64,000 bases of DNA from Antitrichia curtipendula (GCA_951230915.1 OX579635.1:32054001-32118000); one strand, 5' to 3'. Shown: positions 10,536 through 23,572, counted from the first letter of the stretch. Numbers and translations: made by a program. The notes: generated from the sequence alone by a model not told the origin.

Positions 10536-13500
10536 TTTGTTTCTTTCTTTGTGGCTCTCTTGTTTACTTTTGCTTTTTTTCCATGCGATAAAGTGTCAAT
10601 TTGTTTTTTAGTTTTCCTAAGTGATATGCCAAGTGTGAATGTGTGATAACCTAGGAAATCAAACATCTACTTCAATTTATTGACCTTTCATACCTACTAT
10701 TTCAATTGGATTAATTTGCCAAGTGGAAGCCATGAAGAATCTTATTTTGTAGGCAATTAGATCATCTTCATCAAAGAACAATATTTAAGGTTTGCTTTTG
10801 AACTCAAATTTCACACTTTTCTAAAACAAAGGAATTTGTAGGGTGTAGATTACTTGCTACAACAATCCTATACACCAATTTCATATTCATTTTAGGGCTA
10901 TTAATAATTTAATATTTCCTTCCAACTTTGAATATTAATATCTTTTAATCTACATGGTCAAAGTTTTTGAAAAAAATCCATCCATTCCTATACAAGTCTA
11001 ATGGTTGTATATGCAATTTTCCATCTTTGCTCATTCTATTAGAAATGGCATTTAGAGAGTGATTTTTTGGTGAAACAAAGTCATTAACCATTACAAGTCA
11101 AACTATTAAATAAAGAGTCCATATCTAGGGATCATTTTTCATAAATATTCTACTAAACATTTTCCATTGCTTTTACTATTATTTATGTACTTATGATTTT
11201 TGCCACCTCTTGTGTTTCAATTTATACTATTTATTTATAATTTTGATCACTAATTATTAGATTTTATTTATTATTATTTTGGTTTAATTTTTTTGAAATT
11301 GTATGGACCACTTTTGTTACTTCACATTATTTAATTTGACACTTGATCAATGTTTATTTGTTTTAAATATTTTTAATTATCATTTTGACAATTTCATTTT
11401 TAATTTGAGAATCATTTTTAAATATTTTATACACTTTATTTAATATTTTGACCTCTATTTTATTTGTCTTCTTGTTATTTTTTGGCTATTGTTTTTGTAT
11501 TAATTTTGTTTACTAATCCATAAAGACTCAAAGGATTTGGATAGATTATAAATGAGTTATGTGAAAGATAAGTTCTATAACTCTACTGAAGTATGCATTA
11601 AAGAAGAAAATATTAAGCATCAAGAGTAGAAAACATCCATAAGGTTTAAATTTTTTAACTATTTCTAGATTTGCTTCAAATGAATTTTGAAGACATAACT
11701 TCAAAAATTCACCAAAAATATAATTTCTATCTTCAGCAATAGAAAAACTCTACAATTGATCAAACTTAGAATTTCAATCAATTTTTGAAAAAATGCATAC
11801 ATTTCATATTGAAAACATCAACACTTATTCCAAATAGTAAACTTTATAATACTCGGTAATACTAAACATTTTGCACTATTTTTTAAAAACTTTTGTTTAA
11901 AAAACTTTTGTTTAATAATAGCAATTTTAGTGCAAAACTAGAAAGCCAACATGATCTAGTTTGCTTAGAATTTTTTAGACAAATTCCTTTCCCTCCTAAA
12001 ATTTTACCCTAATTTGTATAGTGACTATAAAATGCTTGATTGTGCATTTAGAGGTTAATGCTCTTGGTGTGTAATAATGACTTGGGTATATATTGGTTTT
12101 CAAATTTTAATAAGTTTATTTAAATTTGTATTTACAAATAATTCATAGATGGATGAATATGAAAAACACATATAAATTAGAATTGAAACATACATAAAGG
12201 TCTTATGCTAGTGGCTCTCAATTATATTGCTTATTTAAATTTCAAGACTTTTATAAGGAATTGAATAATTATAAATTTTCAACAATATTTGGACTTGCTA
12301 TGGTAAAACTGTAAAAGTACCATACAAATGGTACTATGCATGATAGTTAACAAGACTTTGAATGTCAAATTTTATTTAATTTAATTTAAAATTAAATATA
12401 AAGAAAATTAATTAATTTTGCAAAAACAAAAAATTACAGTTTTTTTGTAGAATCTTAGTTGTAAAGCCTTGGAACCAAATTTTTGGAGTCCAAAGTAGGC
12501 CCCTCCATGAATAAACTCTTTATGCACTCCAACTATTATATAGAGTGGTTGGGGTTATTTTTCTCTCTTATAAAACCTTGTTTTACTTCATTTTCAATTC
12601 AATAAAATTTCCTATGCCTCCTTGACTTTGGTTTCACATACCTTGGTCTTGACCTTTCAAGATTGTGAGCAGGCGTTCTCTACATTATTCTATGAAGATC
12701 ATTGTATGCTCTATACAATATATTATGGACTCCAAAATCCACCAAAATCACTAAAAAATATTATTGGTCAATAGAGCATACACACAATGTGCCATTTTTG
12801 AGTTGTATAATGCAAGCACCACCAAATCGGTTTGCAATCACGTTTAGATATTCTCCTTCACATCTATTGTTCACTATATAAATCAAAACATCTTTAAAAC
12901 CTCATTTTTCACAATTAATATATGCTTTGTAGAAGCATTAAAATCTTTAATTTCTAAATGCCTAAGCCTTTCCAAATGACTGTGTTTTGACTATGAAAAT
13001 AGAGTTTGGACTTATAGTTATCCCTAGTGACGCAAATAGTTTTTTTTTTCAGAATCTAATCTTAAAAATGTTTGAGGAACTTGCTACGTAGTATACATAC
13101 CAATTTAAAGTGTGAAATTGCATAGGAGTTGTGAGTTTATAACACAAGAATGCACATTTTCTATTTTTAGTATGTTATTCCTCCCCACAATGTAAGTTTC
13201 AAAAATTAGCATATAAGTTTTGGGAGGGATTTGAGGTGACATGAACAACATAACAACTACAAATTGCGTTAGCACACTAAAATGAGCTTTCAAAAAAATG
13301 CATTTCACATGAAAAGCTATCAAAATCATTACACAATCCACCTTGCAATTGTTGAAATGTATTTTTTTTTTATAAATAGAAATCACAAATAACTCCAAAT
13401 CAACACTTGCATGTTAAATTTTCAATGGTGAAAATCAGAAAAACATTTTATTCTTTTCACTGGGACCATTTTCAAAGCAAATAGATAAGTTCAATTTTTA

Positions 13501-14066
13501 AATCTCAAATCAAGTGAAATTATTGAACTTTGTTCAAAGTTGGGAAATCAAATAAAACTCACAAGATTTACTCTTCTACTAATGGTGCATATATGCTTTT
13601 TAGAACCTCTAAGAAATCAAATATTTACCTTTTTCAGTGAAAAATAAAAACTTTCAATAGTTAACCTTCAAAATTGGATGTAAATTTTTTTAATAGGTCA
13701 AAGGAATCTAACTACCCACACCAAAAGGAGCCTGAAATTTTAGAGCGGCTATATTTGGTCGCTTAGGAATTTAGGGATTAAGATATAGTATCTAATGATC
13801 ACAACAATTTTAAATAACTGTTGTTTTGAATTGTGTGCATTTCTATTCTTGTAAAATGATTAAAGTTTTTTATATACAAACAATAAGGTAGCAACACCTT
13901 AAAGTTAAAGTGATAATATAAGAGTTTAAGCTTTTTACGTGGCCATCTAACCAACAAAGGATTGATTGCAAGAAATACCTGTTGGTTTTGTTGTATTTTT
14001 ATATATTTATGTTTTTTTTTTCTAAATGACTTTAAGCTTACAAAAATTATTTAAATGTTTTTTAAA
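10536..14066. other. Long AT-rich stretch without genes; a decayed TTAA-MITE end near 10910-11092
   Basis: No ORF of substance. Around 10910-11092 the words CTTTTAATCTACATGGTCAAAG, GAAATGGCATTTAGAGAGTG and GGTGAAACAAAGTCATTAAC resemble the type-1 ends of the TTAA-flanked family, so a worn copy probably lies here. The rest is unclassified. Confidence 0.5.
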
Positions 14067-15617
14067 TAGCGGTGCTAGTTTGTGAGCCTGCGAGCATGAG
14101 CCCATGAGCGGTGAGCAGGAATTTTGCGAGCGGTGAGCTCAAAAATTTAAAGAAGTACTAGAAAACTTAAGAATATTTCTAAAAATAGATTCCACCTAAA
14201 ATTTTTGATCAAAATTTTCTATTTTTAGTAAATTTTTGTATCTATTACTATAGACCTATTACCATGAACCTATTACCGTGGTTTTGTAGAATTCAGATGA
14301 AAATTAGAATTTTCACTATTGTTTAAAATATTAGAAGTAAACATTATGAAAATGATGTACTCAATTGATGTGAAAGATGAATGGAGATGGAAATAAGTTC
14401 ATATAGAATAATGATTGATTACTATCCTATAGCAACGTGGGTCCCCTCAAGTTCAATGGTTGATGGGAGGGGACTAATAGTTTTCTCTTGATGCATGATT
14501 GTTGTTGGACTTGTTTGGATTTTAGAAAAAAAGTTTGTAATAAAAATTATTTTTATATCTAATGCTCTTTGTCACATTGAATTTTATTTTGGTTGATCAT
14601 TGTTTTGTAGCATCATGGATCTTTTCAAAGTCAATGGAAGGGTATCAATACTTCTGTCTTGATTTGTAAGTCTGTAGACTTGTTTAGATTTTAGAAACAA
14701 AAATTTGTTAATAGAAATTCATTATATGTAGAAATAGTTTAGATGTACCAAATTTCATTTTTGTTGATCACTATCTTGTAGTAGCGTGGATCCTCTTGGG
14801 GCCAATGGAAGGTATCTATACTTCTATCTTGATGTGCTAATAATTGGACTTGTTAAGATTTTGGAAGAAAATACTTGGTTGGTAGGGGTTATTTCTTTAA
14901 GGATTGAGCTTAGTTACACCAAATTGTTGATTAGTTAATTATTGTTCACTTGTGGGACTTTTCAGCACCAAGAAGAAGATTGAGCACTCACTTCCCTCTT
15001 TTAATTGGGCTCCCTTCAGTGCCAAGAAAGCCCCTACCCGTGGATTTTTTTTTCATTTTTTCATTTTTTTTTTAAAATTAAATTTTTTATTTTCCTTGTG
15101 GCTAGAAGGCTTCCCTTGGCACCGAGGAGAGCCCCTACCCGCGGGGGGGATTTATAAAAATAAAAATAAAAAATAAAATAAAATTTTATTTTTATTTTTT
15201 ATTTTATTTTAAATAAAAAATTTATTCTCCTCGGCGCCGAGGGGAGACCAACTCCAAGAGGTCTTTTTTTTAAAATTTAAAGTTTTATTCTCCTCGCGGC
15301 TAGGGGGCTCTTCTCGGCAATGAGAGGAGCCCAATTCTAAGACAAGAGTGATTATAAAAATTAAAATCTCAATGAAACAACCTCAGTCACTTTCAAATGA
15401 ATGCTAATTAATAACCAATTTTTTTTTCCTAAAAATCTAGCAAGGTCCAATAAATAGCACATTAAGGTTGTTGAAGGAACCACGGTAATAGGTTCATGGT
15501 AATAGGTTTATGGTAGTAGATACTAAAATTTACCAAAAATAATAAATTTTGATCAAATTTTTTAAATGGAATCTCTAAAAAATTATATGCTCACAGGCTC
15601 ACACAATAGCAACCCTG
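14067..15617. mobile_element. hAT-like non-autonomous element with long inverted ends
   Basis: The left end TAGCGGTGCTAGTTTGTGAG and the complement of the right end CAGGGTTGCTATTGTGTGAG share the block GTGAGCCTG-GAGCAT. The inverted similarity continues for about 220 bases, including CTATTACCATGAACCTATTA and the complement of CACGGTAATAGGTTCATGG. Both flanks contain the identical 11-mer GTTTTTTAAAT (14057-14067 and 15618-15628), compatible with an 8-bp hAT duplication in a T-run. The interior (14960-15320) has GC-rich blocks around GGGGCTC/GAGCCC. No transposase. Confidence 0.75.
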
Positions 15618-15628
15618 GTTTTTTAAAT

Positions 15629-17345
15629 GGTCAATAATCATATACACACCTCTAAGAAGATTTTATCCTAGGAAGATAAAACATAGAAAAATTCTCTATA
15701 CAAAAGAATTAAAGAAGTAAAAATCTCAAGAGTTTTCCTATTTTTAACAAAATCTTATCCTTCAAAATGCAAGCAAAAAGTCTTCCACACAACATTGAAT
15801 AAACTATTTTCAAACTTCTTTCAAAAACTAGCTACTAGTCTATTAGAAGACCATCCCCTCTAAATTTAAGCTCTAATTTGGTTTCAGAGGGCTAGAAATT
15901 ATACTAAAAAGTTTTAAGAAAACAATAGAAAGTGTGGCATAAAATGATAGTTTCTTTTATGTTATAAAATATTTTTGAAAAATAGGAAAAAAAATCAATT
16001 AATGTGTATACTAATCACAAGATACCTAAATTAACATTACCAATATATTTGTTGAATGGTCTCTAAGAAGCTACAAAAGTGTTTACCTCCTAGAGTACAT
16101 CATAGAAAATTTGTTGTTAGATAATGTAGTGCATGCATCCAAAAAAATTGAGTTTTTTGGACAATCCATTACAAAATCCTTTAAAGACGATGTAATAGTT
16201 CAGATTTCCAAAAATGATAAGATTTGTCTAAAAAATGCAGAAAAATATTTTAATGGTGAATTTCAAACAAGAATCATAAACTATGATCCATAGATTACAT
16301 CCATATAGTTGGATCTACCAATGCACTAATCAATACTTGTCAATAAAATTTTGAGAACAAAAATTTAAGATGCCTTTAAAAAATTGATTTCAAATTGAAT
16401 ATTAGTAATTTTCACAAGCATTTTTTTCCTGGTACAAGTTTAGAATATTAAATTTCAATTATAGTGGCTCTAAAAAGATTTTAATCTTTTTTTATTAATA
16501 ATTTTTATTGAAGGATAGATTTTGAACTAAAAGAATTAATTCTCAAAATGAAATATAGTTGCATTCTTTGAACCATATAGTTCCTGAAAGGAAGTGTTTT
16601 TAAATCTTTACAATGCAAATGTTAGAGACCTAGACTAGAACGCACAAATGGGTGAAAGAATTGATGTCTTTGTATTCTAGACACATTTACATTTTTCACA
16701 ACTTGAATACACAATCCTTAAGATGTTATTATTTTCTTACTTTGCTCTTACTCTTATTCTATATCGATGATACATTAATGTAACATTTTGAAGTACTGTT
16801 TTGCTTGGAAAATTTTAATTTTGAAATTTTTCTTGTCAAATTATTTGTTGTTTATCAACTTTAATAAATATTATATATAATATATGTAACATATAATAGA
16901 TGTCCATCACTTTAGTAGTGTTTTTATGGTAAATGATAAAATGATAGTTTATTGACTGGACATAAATGATCTATTAATAATTAAGCTTTCAATAGCATAA
17001 GTAACACAATGCACATGTCTTTTGAATAGTGAGGCAGAGGTTACAGGTGATTTAAAACCAATTTAATTTAATTTAAATATATTTTTAAAATGCCTCCCCT
17101 CCTCCAACCCCAACCCAAATCCCAATCCTAACCCTAATCCTAATCGCACACATACTATTTGTAATTTCAGATTCACATCGGATATGTAATTGATACGGAA
17201 TAGTATTGTATTGCCATATCTATCTTCTGTATCCATACCCATATTCATATTCATATTCGTATCCATATCCCAAATCGATAGCTTGGATCAACAATGTCCA
17301 TTTTTTTAGCATTATGATCGACGGCAAGGAGGGGGGCAATTCTTT
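15629..17345. other. Unassigned AT-rich stretch with a short hexamer repeat
   Basis: No gene recognised. At 17219-17275 there is a degenerate (CATATC/CATATT)n hexamer run. At 17099-17150 there is a CCCAA/CCTAA-like run that is too irregular to call telomeric. Confidence 0.55.
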
Positions 17346-18163
17346 TTAACCCCTAAAGGACCATTGTCCGTTCGGGAGACAAATGAGATTTTGGGCATGT
17401 ACCTACCGGCGTAGAAGTTTGTAAGATTTTATGAAACTTTTATTGAAGGTGAAGAATCAAGAGACCTACGTGGGGGTATTATTTTTTTTGTCATTTTCTC
17501 CTTCAAGCAAGAAGTTATGAACATTTTTTCACAAAGTGGGGGAGGAGGGGCAGGTCAGGCAAGCCCTGTAGCCATTTAGAGGCTATTGACTGAGTGTGGG
17601 GCAGTGCAGATGGGTAACAATTTGGTAGGAGCGGGGGGCAAGCATTTACATGGCGCACCCCCCTTTTACAACCAACCCAAGCAAAATAGAGAGTGTGCAT
17701 TGGTTTCTTTGATTTTTTGCTATAAATTTTTATTTCATTTTATTTATTTTTTCTTGTGTTGTAGCACAATGATATACCTTGGTATTCAGTATTCACTGTT
17801 CGGATTTTCATAATTCAGATATTTGAAATGTACAAAAAAGTTGCAATTTGGCCTAGTACACATGCGTTTTCAGCTACTTGTAGCATTGCAAGAATTTTTT
17901 CTACATGTTCTTCCCCTCTAATTCATTTGAGAATTGTTTGACACATATCTAACATGCTCTGCTAAGGTGGGTACACCCAAAACCGCCACTTTTTGCTACT
18001 GAGCCTAGTTACTACTGTTAGACTGGTCAAATTTTCATATATTCTTGTTGGCAAGTGAAAGGAGGTTCCAACGCACCACAGAACATGGCATTTGGACATT
18101 GTATGCAAAAGTTATTAAGGGTCAAAGTTTGTTTTTGAAAGCGCTCCATCCAAGTAGGTACAT

Positions 18164-18280
18164 AACTGATTTTAGAAATGTACATAGCCTGTAGATGGCG
18201 CTTTAAGGTCAGACGCCATTTAGGGGGTGCCTACCTTACATAGAGGAATTACAATTCACTGTGTGTAGAGCAAGTTTTTT
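18164..18280. repeat. Left 117-bp direct repeat flanking the Gypsy fragment
   Basis: Begins AACTGATTTTAGAAATGTAC and ends GAGCAAGTTTTTT. It matches 21509-21626 in the same orientation with only a few differences. It lacks TG...CA ends and is far shorter than normal Gypsy LTRs, so a duplicated target segment is more likely than an LTR. The integrase reading frame runs into it and ends inside it (18236). Confidence 0.88.
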
Positions 18281-18940
18281 TAAAACATGATTAAAATTTT
18301 CTAGCACTATTTTGCTAATGATCCTGATTAAAATTCCATTAGTCTTCTCCACTAATCCGTTTGTCTGCGGGTAATATGGGCTCACGCGTCGATGTTTTAC
18401 TGACATCTTCTTCATGAGGTCCGTAACGACTTCGTTGATAAAATGCGTGCCTTGATCTGTAACAATTTTGAGTGGGCAACCATAGCGACATATAATTTGT
18501 CCAAATATGAATTCAACGGCAACTTTTTTATTACAACGCTTTACCGGCATTGCCTCCGACCACTTGGTTAGGTAATCAGTAGCGACTATTAGAAATTCAT
18601 TGCGCTTTGCAGCCATGGGAAGTGGACCGACGAAGTCTACGCCCCACTTCTAAAATATTCGAGTAGAATATATCGGGTTCAATTCGGTATATGGAATCGT
18701 TCGTCTTCCGTAAGCTTGGCATTGTTGACAAGTTTTGCAAAAATGAGCGTTGTCTGCGAACATGGATGGCCAGTAATACCTGGCTTGTAGTATCTTCCTT
18801 GATGTGACATCAGTAGCAAAATGCCCACCACATACTCCTTCGTGGTAGTGTCGTAATATTTCCACAGCTTCATTGGAGTTTACTGCTCGATGAAGGATCC
18901 CATCTTTGCCCGTGCGATACAAGTCGTCACCTATCAACGT
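18281..18940 (-). pseudogene. Ty3/Gypsy integrase (zinc-binding and core domains), truncated
   Basis: Reading down from 18937: the H2C2 zinc-binding part has HYHEGVCGGHF then CKTCQQCQ (about 18850-18720). After a stop and frame change the core has VATDYLTKWSEAMPV, IVTDQGTHFINEVV and SPYYPQTNGLVEKTNG (18590-18340), holding the D, D and E positions. The chain is cut at the 117-bp repeat, so the C-terminal part is missing. This is the usual Gypsy order after RT and RNase H. Not functional. Confidence 0.93.
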
Positions 18941-18992
18941 ATAAGGCTGGCTTCTCCTTCAAATTTCTTGGCGTTGGTGTGCAGTCAGCCCC

Positions 18993-20695
18993 TCAGGTAA
19001 GTCTTAAATTTTTCAGATATTCAATTATATCCGCGTACCTGAAATCACACCGTTCCTGGTCGATCGACAAGGTAAAACATTCTAATTCATCCAACATGGC
19101 TCCTTCAGCACTCCCTAGGGGTAATCCAAGGTCCAGCAACAAAGATGCGTGACTCGCTCTAGTCCCTTTTGAGGTTTTAATAATCATGTCATATGGTTGT
19201 AATGACGCCATCAATCGTGCTGCCCTGCCTTCGGGATGAGTCTGTTGTACCAAGAGCTTGAGGCACTCTGCTTCACACTGCATTAGTGTCGGGAATTGAC
19301 TGGCCAAAAGATAATGTTTAAATTTGGTGGAGGCAAACAACAGTGAAACTCCGAGCTTTTCAATTGGAGAATATTTCACCTCGTACATTGTCATGAGCCG
19401 GCTTGCGTAGTATATTGGATGGGCCCACCCCGTGCTGTCGTTCTGCATCAAGACTGCTGCGACCGCATCTTCAGAAGCCGAAGGATTCACGATGAACTGC
19501 ACCCCTCAGTCAGGATTTCGAACTACGGGTCCACAGGCGAGACGTGATTTTACATACTCGAACGCCTGATCGCACTCCTCACTCCACACAAAAGGTTTGG
19601 TTTTCGCTATCAATGAGCTTATCGGTCGTCCCAGACCTACGAGGTTAGATATGAATTGGTTGTGATAAATCATAGTCCCCCAAAGACTCGACACTTGCTC
19701 CCTCAAAACTGGTGCTTTCATTTCTAATATCCGTTGAATCTTCTCTGGGTCAACTTTTAAGCCTCCTCAAAATACTACATGGCCCAACAATGGTCCTTCC
19801 TCAAAACCAAGTTTGCACTTTGCTGGACTTAGGGAACAACCGTGCTCTTGTAATCTTTGAAAAGCAACCCGCACTTGTTCTACGTGGCATCTCCTATCAC
19901 CATACACGGCAAAGTCATCGAGGTAAACCCGTATAAATCTTCCTATATAAGGTCCAAAAATTTTCAGTTGTACTTGCTGAAAAGTACCTCCCGCAATCCC
20001 GCATTGCACAAACCAAAAGGCATGCGCAACCAAGCAAAAGTCTCCCACGGTGTGGTAAACGTGGTGTAGAGGATACCGTCGCAGTGAATGCGAATCTGGT
20101 GATACCCTGAATATCCATCACAAAAGGTATACATTTTGTGACCCGCAACTTCATCCAACAACTCGTCAATGTGTAGCAATGGTTGTCGGTCTTTTTTCGT
20201 AAACTGGTTCAACGCTTTGTAATTCATGCAAACTCTCCATTTCCCACCCTTCTTTGGTACAATAACCACGGGGGAAACCCATTCCGTGTTTCTGACCTCC
20301 GTGATGAATCCACCTTCCAAAAGCCGGTCTAATTCAGCACATAAAACAGCCATCTTCTCTTGGTCCATCCTCTTTTGTTTCGACCTGACAGGCTTTACTT
20401 CGGGCAATAATTCGATCTTGTGTTCTTCAACTGTGATCGCTGGTAAATCAATGTATCTTGCTACAAAGAGATCAGCGTAGTCAATCACCACTTGCTCCAA
20501 CTCTTCACACTCTGAGGCAGTAAGGGTATGACCAAATTTTACCAAATTTAATAACTCGCTCCGTTCGCATGGTCCGACAGTATGATCTTCCAAATGATTC
20601 ATCGAATCGCTGATGACTTGAGGGAGCACGTCAATGGCATATAATTCCAACTCTGAGTCTTCAGATTCTTCACTGGAATCCGTTGCTAAATCCAA
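18993..20695 (-). pseudogene. Ty3/Gypsy reverse transcriptase and RNase H, frameshifted
   Basis: The RT begins near 20430 (HKIELLPEVKPVRSKQKRM) and runs through WVSPVVIVPKKGGKWRVCMN, DELLDEVAGHKMYTFCDGYS, TPWETFAWLRMPFGLCNAG, then after a frameshift near 20000 to RVYLDDFAVYG (about 19935-19900), the YxDD catalytic box. The RNase H-like part has VNPSASEDAVAAVLMQND and HPIYYASRLMTMYEVKYSP; its expected first acidic residue (usually TDAS) is changed. Stops lie near 19765 and 19503. Family role: copying retroelement RNA to DNA; this copy is dead. Confidence 0.94.
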
Positions 20696-20812
20696 ATTCT
20701 ATGAAGACTTGCCCAAAGATCCATCTGGTGTGGAACAACTTGAAGAGCTTGAGCCGGCGCCGGGCACTACTTGTATACTTATTCTATTCATTGATGTGCC
20801 TATCTTCATTCT

Positions 20813-21430
20813 TCATTTCTCCCAATAATTTACAGCTCTCACTTGTCGTAACCAAGGTGTACCAAGAATTAATGGATAACCACCGCTACCGGTCGATATG
20901 TTGAGGACGTGAAAATCCGCTTTAACTGTAACTCCATTGACAGTAACGGGTATCTGATGAATTAGCCTAAGGGACCGCACGCATCTTTGGTCGGCTACCT
21001 TTAATCGCATGGACGATGACTTGGTTGTTTTCAAACCCGCCTCCTCCATGAACCAGCTCGCCATGATATTCACGACGGCACCTCTATCGATCAAACAACC
21101 TTCTATATCTCGTCCCTGTATTGTAGCCTCAAGTTGTGGGGCTTTGAGGTCGCCACGTGCTTTGTCTGCTATGTGGATTTCTGCAGGTGGTTTGCGTTGC
21201 CTCGTGTTGATTCCTTGTCGAAGCTCTGTCCTTAACGATGGGCACTTCGCAACCAGCTGTCCCACCGTGATATTTGCAGACTGATTACCAAGTTCGTTTA
21301 GAATGGAATATTCGGTCTGACCTTTACCAATCAACAGATCGTTAATCCCAATGTGGCGTCTGGGCTTGCGACTAGGTTTGTCAGATTTACTCCTCTTATC
21401 ACGGTGTCTCTTGCTTGGAGCTGGAAATGT
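20813..21430 (-). pseudogene. Ty3/Gypsy aspartic protease with a basic gag-end linker
   Basis: A basic stretch (PAPSKRHRDKRSKSDKPSRK) precedes the retropepsin-like domain: GCLIDRGAVVNIMASWF has the catalytic Asp in an altered D-R-G box (normally D-S/T-G or D-G-G), and GGYPLILGTPWLRQ is the second conserved block. Frame open from about 21430 to a stop at 20813. The rest of gag, the primer-binding site and the 5' LTR are absent; sequence stops matching at the right direct repeat (21509). Confidence 0.85.
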
Positions 21431-21508
21431 TCTTTCGATGGTCTTCCGCGTTTAGCCATCATGATCTCCAACTCATCCTGTGTTATCAGGCGGAGGTCAA
21501 CTTGGTAC

Positions 21509-21626
21509 AACTGATTTTAGAAATGTACATAGCCTGTAGATGGCGCTTTAAGGTCAGGCGCCATTTTGGGGGTGCCTACCTTACATGGAAGAATTACAAC
21601 TCAACTGTGTGTAGAGCAAGTTTTTT
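21509..21626. repeat. Right 118-bp direct repeat flanking the Gypsy fragment
   Basis: Second copy of the repeat at 18164-18280, same orientation, with AACTGATTTTAG at its start and GAGCAAGTTTTTT at its end. Outside sequence (21627 onward) resumes TTAA-MITE sequence. Confidence 0.88.
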
Positions 21627-22571
21627 ACTGTAAGAGTGGTCAAAGAGAAGTACAAGTTTTGGGCATGAAGTAAAAAAACTTTCTCCTTTTGTTCTGATGT
21701 CAATATCTCACTCCAATTCAACTAAAATAGGTTAATTTTTTTTCCACACACACCTCTTATAGTCTAAGACAAGATCCTACAGTGAAATCACTGAAAATTC
21801 CTACCTTTAGATCAATCCCACAAAAATGGCAGTTTTGACTACCTTTTGGTCAAACATAGTCATGGTCCTTTAGGGGTTAAAATTAGATCTGACGATGGAG
21901 AATTTCCAACTGGGGGGCAGGAGAACCTCAGAACTAGGCCGCATCTTTTCACCGGATAGTAGTCATTAGATGTATTTTGGGGGGTCTAGAGGGCCATTTC
22001 AAGTCTATTCCCATTCTTGTGAACCAGTCAAGGCTCATCAAAATATAAAATAATAAAAAAATAATAAAAATATATTTAACATATATTTCTTTTAAATATC
22101 AAAATATTAATAAATAAATTATATATATAATTTTTAAGTTTTTTAAAAATTTTAAAATTAAAAAAAAAATTAATTTTTATGATTAATATCCAACATGGCA
22201 GTTGCTTTGCCACATTAGCCTACTGTTGCAACAAAGTTCCCACAAACTGGGAACTCCAAGGAACTCATAACCCTCCACGATAGTGAAATCTCATATAATG
22301 CACAATGAGTCATATTTAATAACGTAGTATAGAATATTGAACTCCTCTACTTGATAATGATTCTTGAAAGCCAAAATCTTATTATGTTTATAAATATTAT
22401 AATTCTTTAATTAAAATCTCAATTTCAAGGAAGTGGGATCAACTACAAACATGTGATTACAAATGCATGGATTGTTGATAGATTATTGAATTGTTGATTC
22501 TAGAAAGTGAAAAGTTATTATTTCAATGATTTTGTTTGAGGTAAGACATCATGTTGTAGTCATTTAATTAA

Positions 22572-23431
22572 CTACTACAGTTCCTTGACTATGATTTCAC
22601 CAAAAACGATCCAAAACTACCATTTCTAGTACAAGTAAAAAGCTTAGAAAAAAATGTTTTTGAACACATGTAATTGTAGGATCTTGTAGTACTTTGGTTT
22701 GAGAAGATATGGGAAAAAATTTCAGAAATTTCCACTATGTGGATTGCAAGATATAAGCTTCAAAATCACATAAATCAATTTTTTGGCCCTGCAAAAAAAA
22801 GCACAACTGTACTTCACAAGGTCACATGTTGGTTACATGCTTGAAAAGTTTTAGATCATTTGGAATTGTACTTAACAATATATAGGAAAAAAATAGTAAG
22901 TAGAAAAAAATAGAGAATGATTCAATTACTAAATTGTTAAGAATTTAGTTATGGAATTGAAAAATGCCAACCTAATGGTTGTAATGTTGCAATAAAAAAT
23001 TTACATCCTATGATTTGATTTGATTTCCAAAAATATTGAAAATTGAATTAAATAAATGACTTCAAAGTTTATTTTAGAGTAGAAATTTCATAAGTGCCCG
23101 TAAACTAAAAATCTTCATAACTTTCATCACATTGATCAAAATGGAATGATTCAAAGCTTTCCATATATATATAAATCTAAGAAACTAATTTCAATTTTTT
23201 ATTTCTAAAAAAATTGATCTATCCAAGTTGCTTCAATTGAAAAACAAACAACATTTTGCATCATAATTTTAACTTGTATACTCAAATGAAATGAAATTTA
23301 GCACTCATGGAAGATATTCCTTGTCTACATCTTGTAAAAAAAATTCAGCCTGAATAAGTCAAATCTCCGCTCACATGTACTTGCCTCCCAAAAATTATAT
23401 TGCCCAAAACACAAGTCTAGTCCTTTAGGGA
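22572..23431. mobile_element. TTAA-flanked MITE, copy H (worn)
   Basis: TTAA at 22568-22571 and 23432-23435. The left end CTACTACAGTTCCTTGACTA followed by TGATTTCACC is a worn type-1 end; the right end AAGTCTAGTCCTTTAGGG is a worn type-2/F end. Internal words (CATGTAATTGTAGGATCTTG, GATTGCAAGATATAAGCTTC) match the other copies. Confidence 0.75.
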
Positions 23432-23516
23432 TTAAATATTTCATGAACTCAAGAAATGACCCTACTATGACCATATAAGAAATCAAATGGACCTTTTTAG
23501 AACAAATGAAGTAACT

Positions 23517-23572
23517 GCTTACATTATTAAGTCTTCACTTCAAGGCTTACATTATTAAGTCTTCACTTCAAG
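23517..23572. repeat. 28-bp perfect tandem duplication
   Basis: GCTTACATTATTAAGTCTTC plus ACTTCAAG occurs twice, head to tail (23517-23544, 23545-23572), with no differences, so it is recent or protected by conversion. Confidence 0.92.

Larger units (their letters stand above)
17350..21876. mobile_element. TTAA-flanked MITE, copy C, enlarged by a Gypsy fragment
   Basis: TTAA flanks at 17346-17349 and 21877-21880. The left end CCCCTAAAGGACCATTGTCC followed by GGGAGACAAATG, and the right end CATGGTCCTTTAGGGG, match the F-type subfamily seen intact at 41335-42258. The Gypsy-derived insert with its direct repeats (18164-21626) accounts for about 3.5 kb, leaving about 1.06 kb of original element. 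Confidence 0.85.

Noticed and set aside
17099..17275. Telomere-like CCCTAA words and a Met/Asn-repeat ORF
   Set aside because: The repeat is too irregular for a telomeric array, and the ORF is a translation of a hexamer microsatellite.
18164..21626. The 117-bp direct repeats as Gypsy LTRs
   Set aside because: No TG...CA, no adjacent primer-binding site or polypurine tract, too short, and pol is truncated exactly at them.
23517..23572. CRISPR-like direct repeat
   Set aside because: Only two head-to-tail copies with no spacers; a simple tandem duplication in a eukaryotic context.
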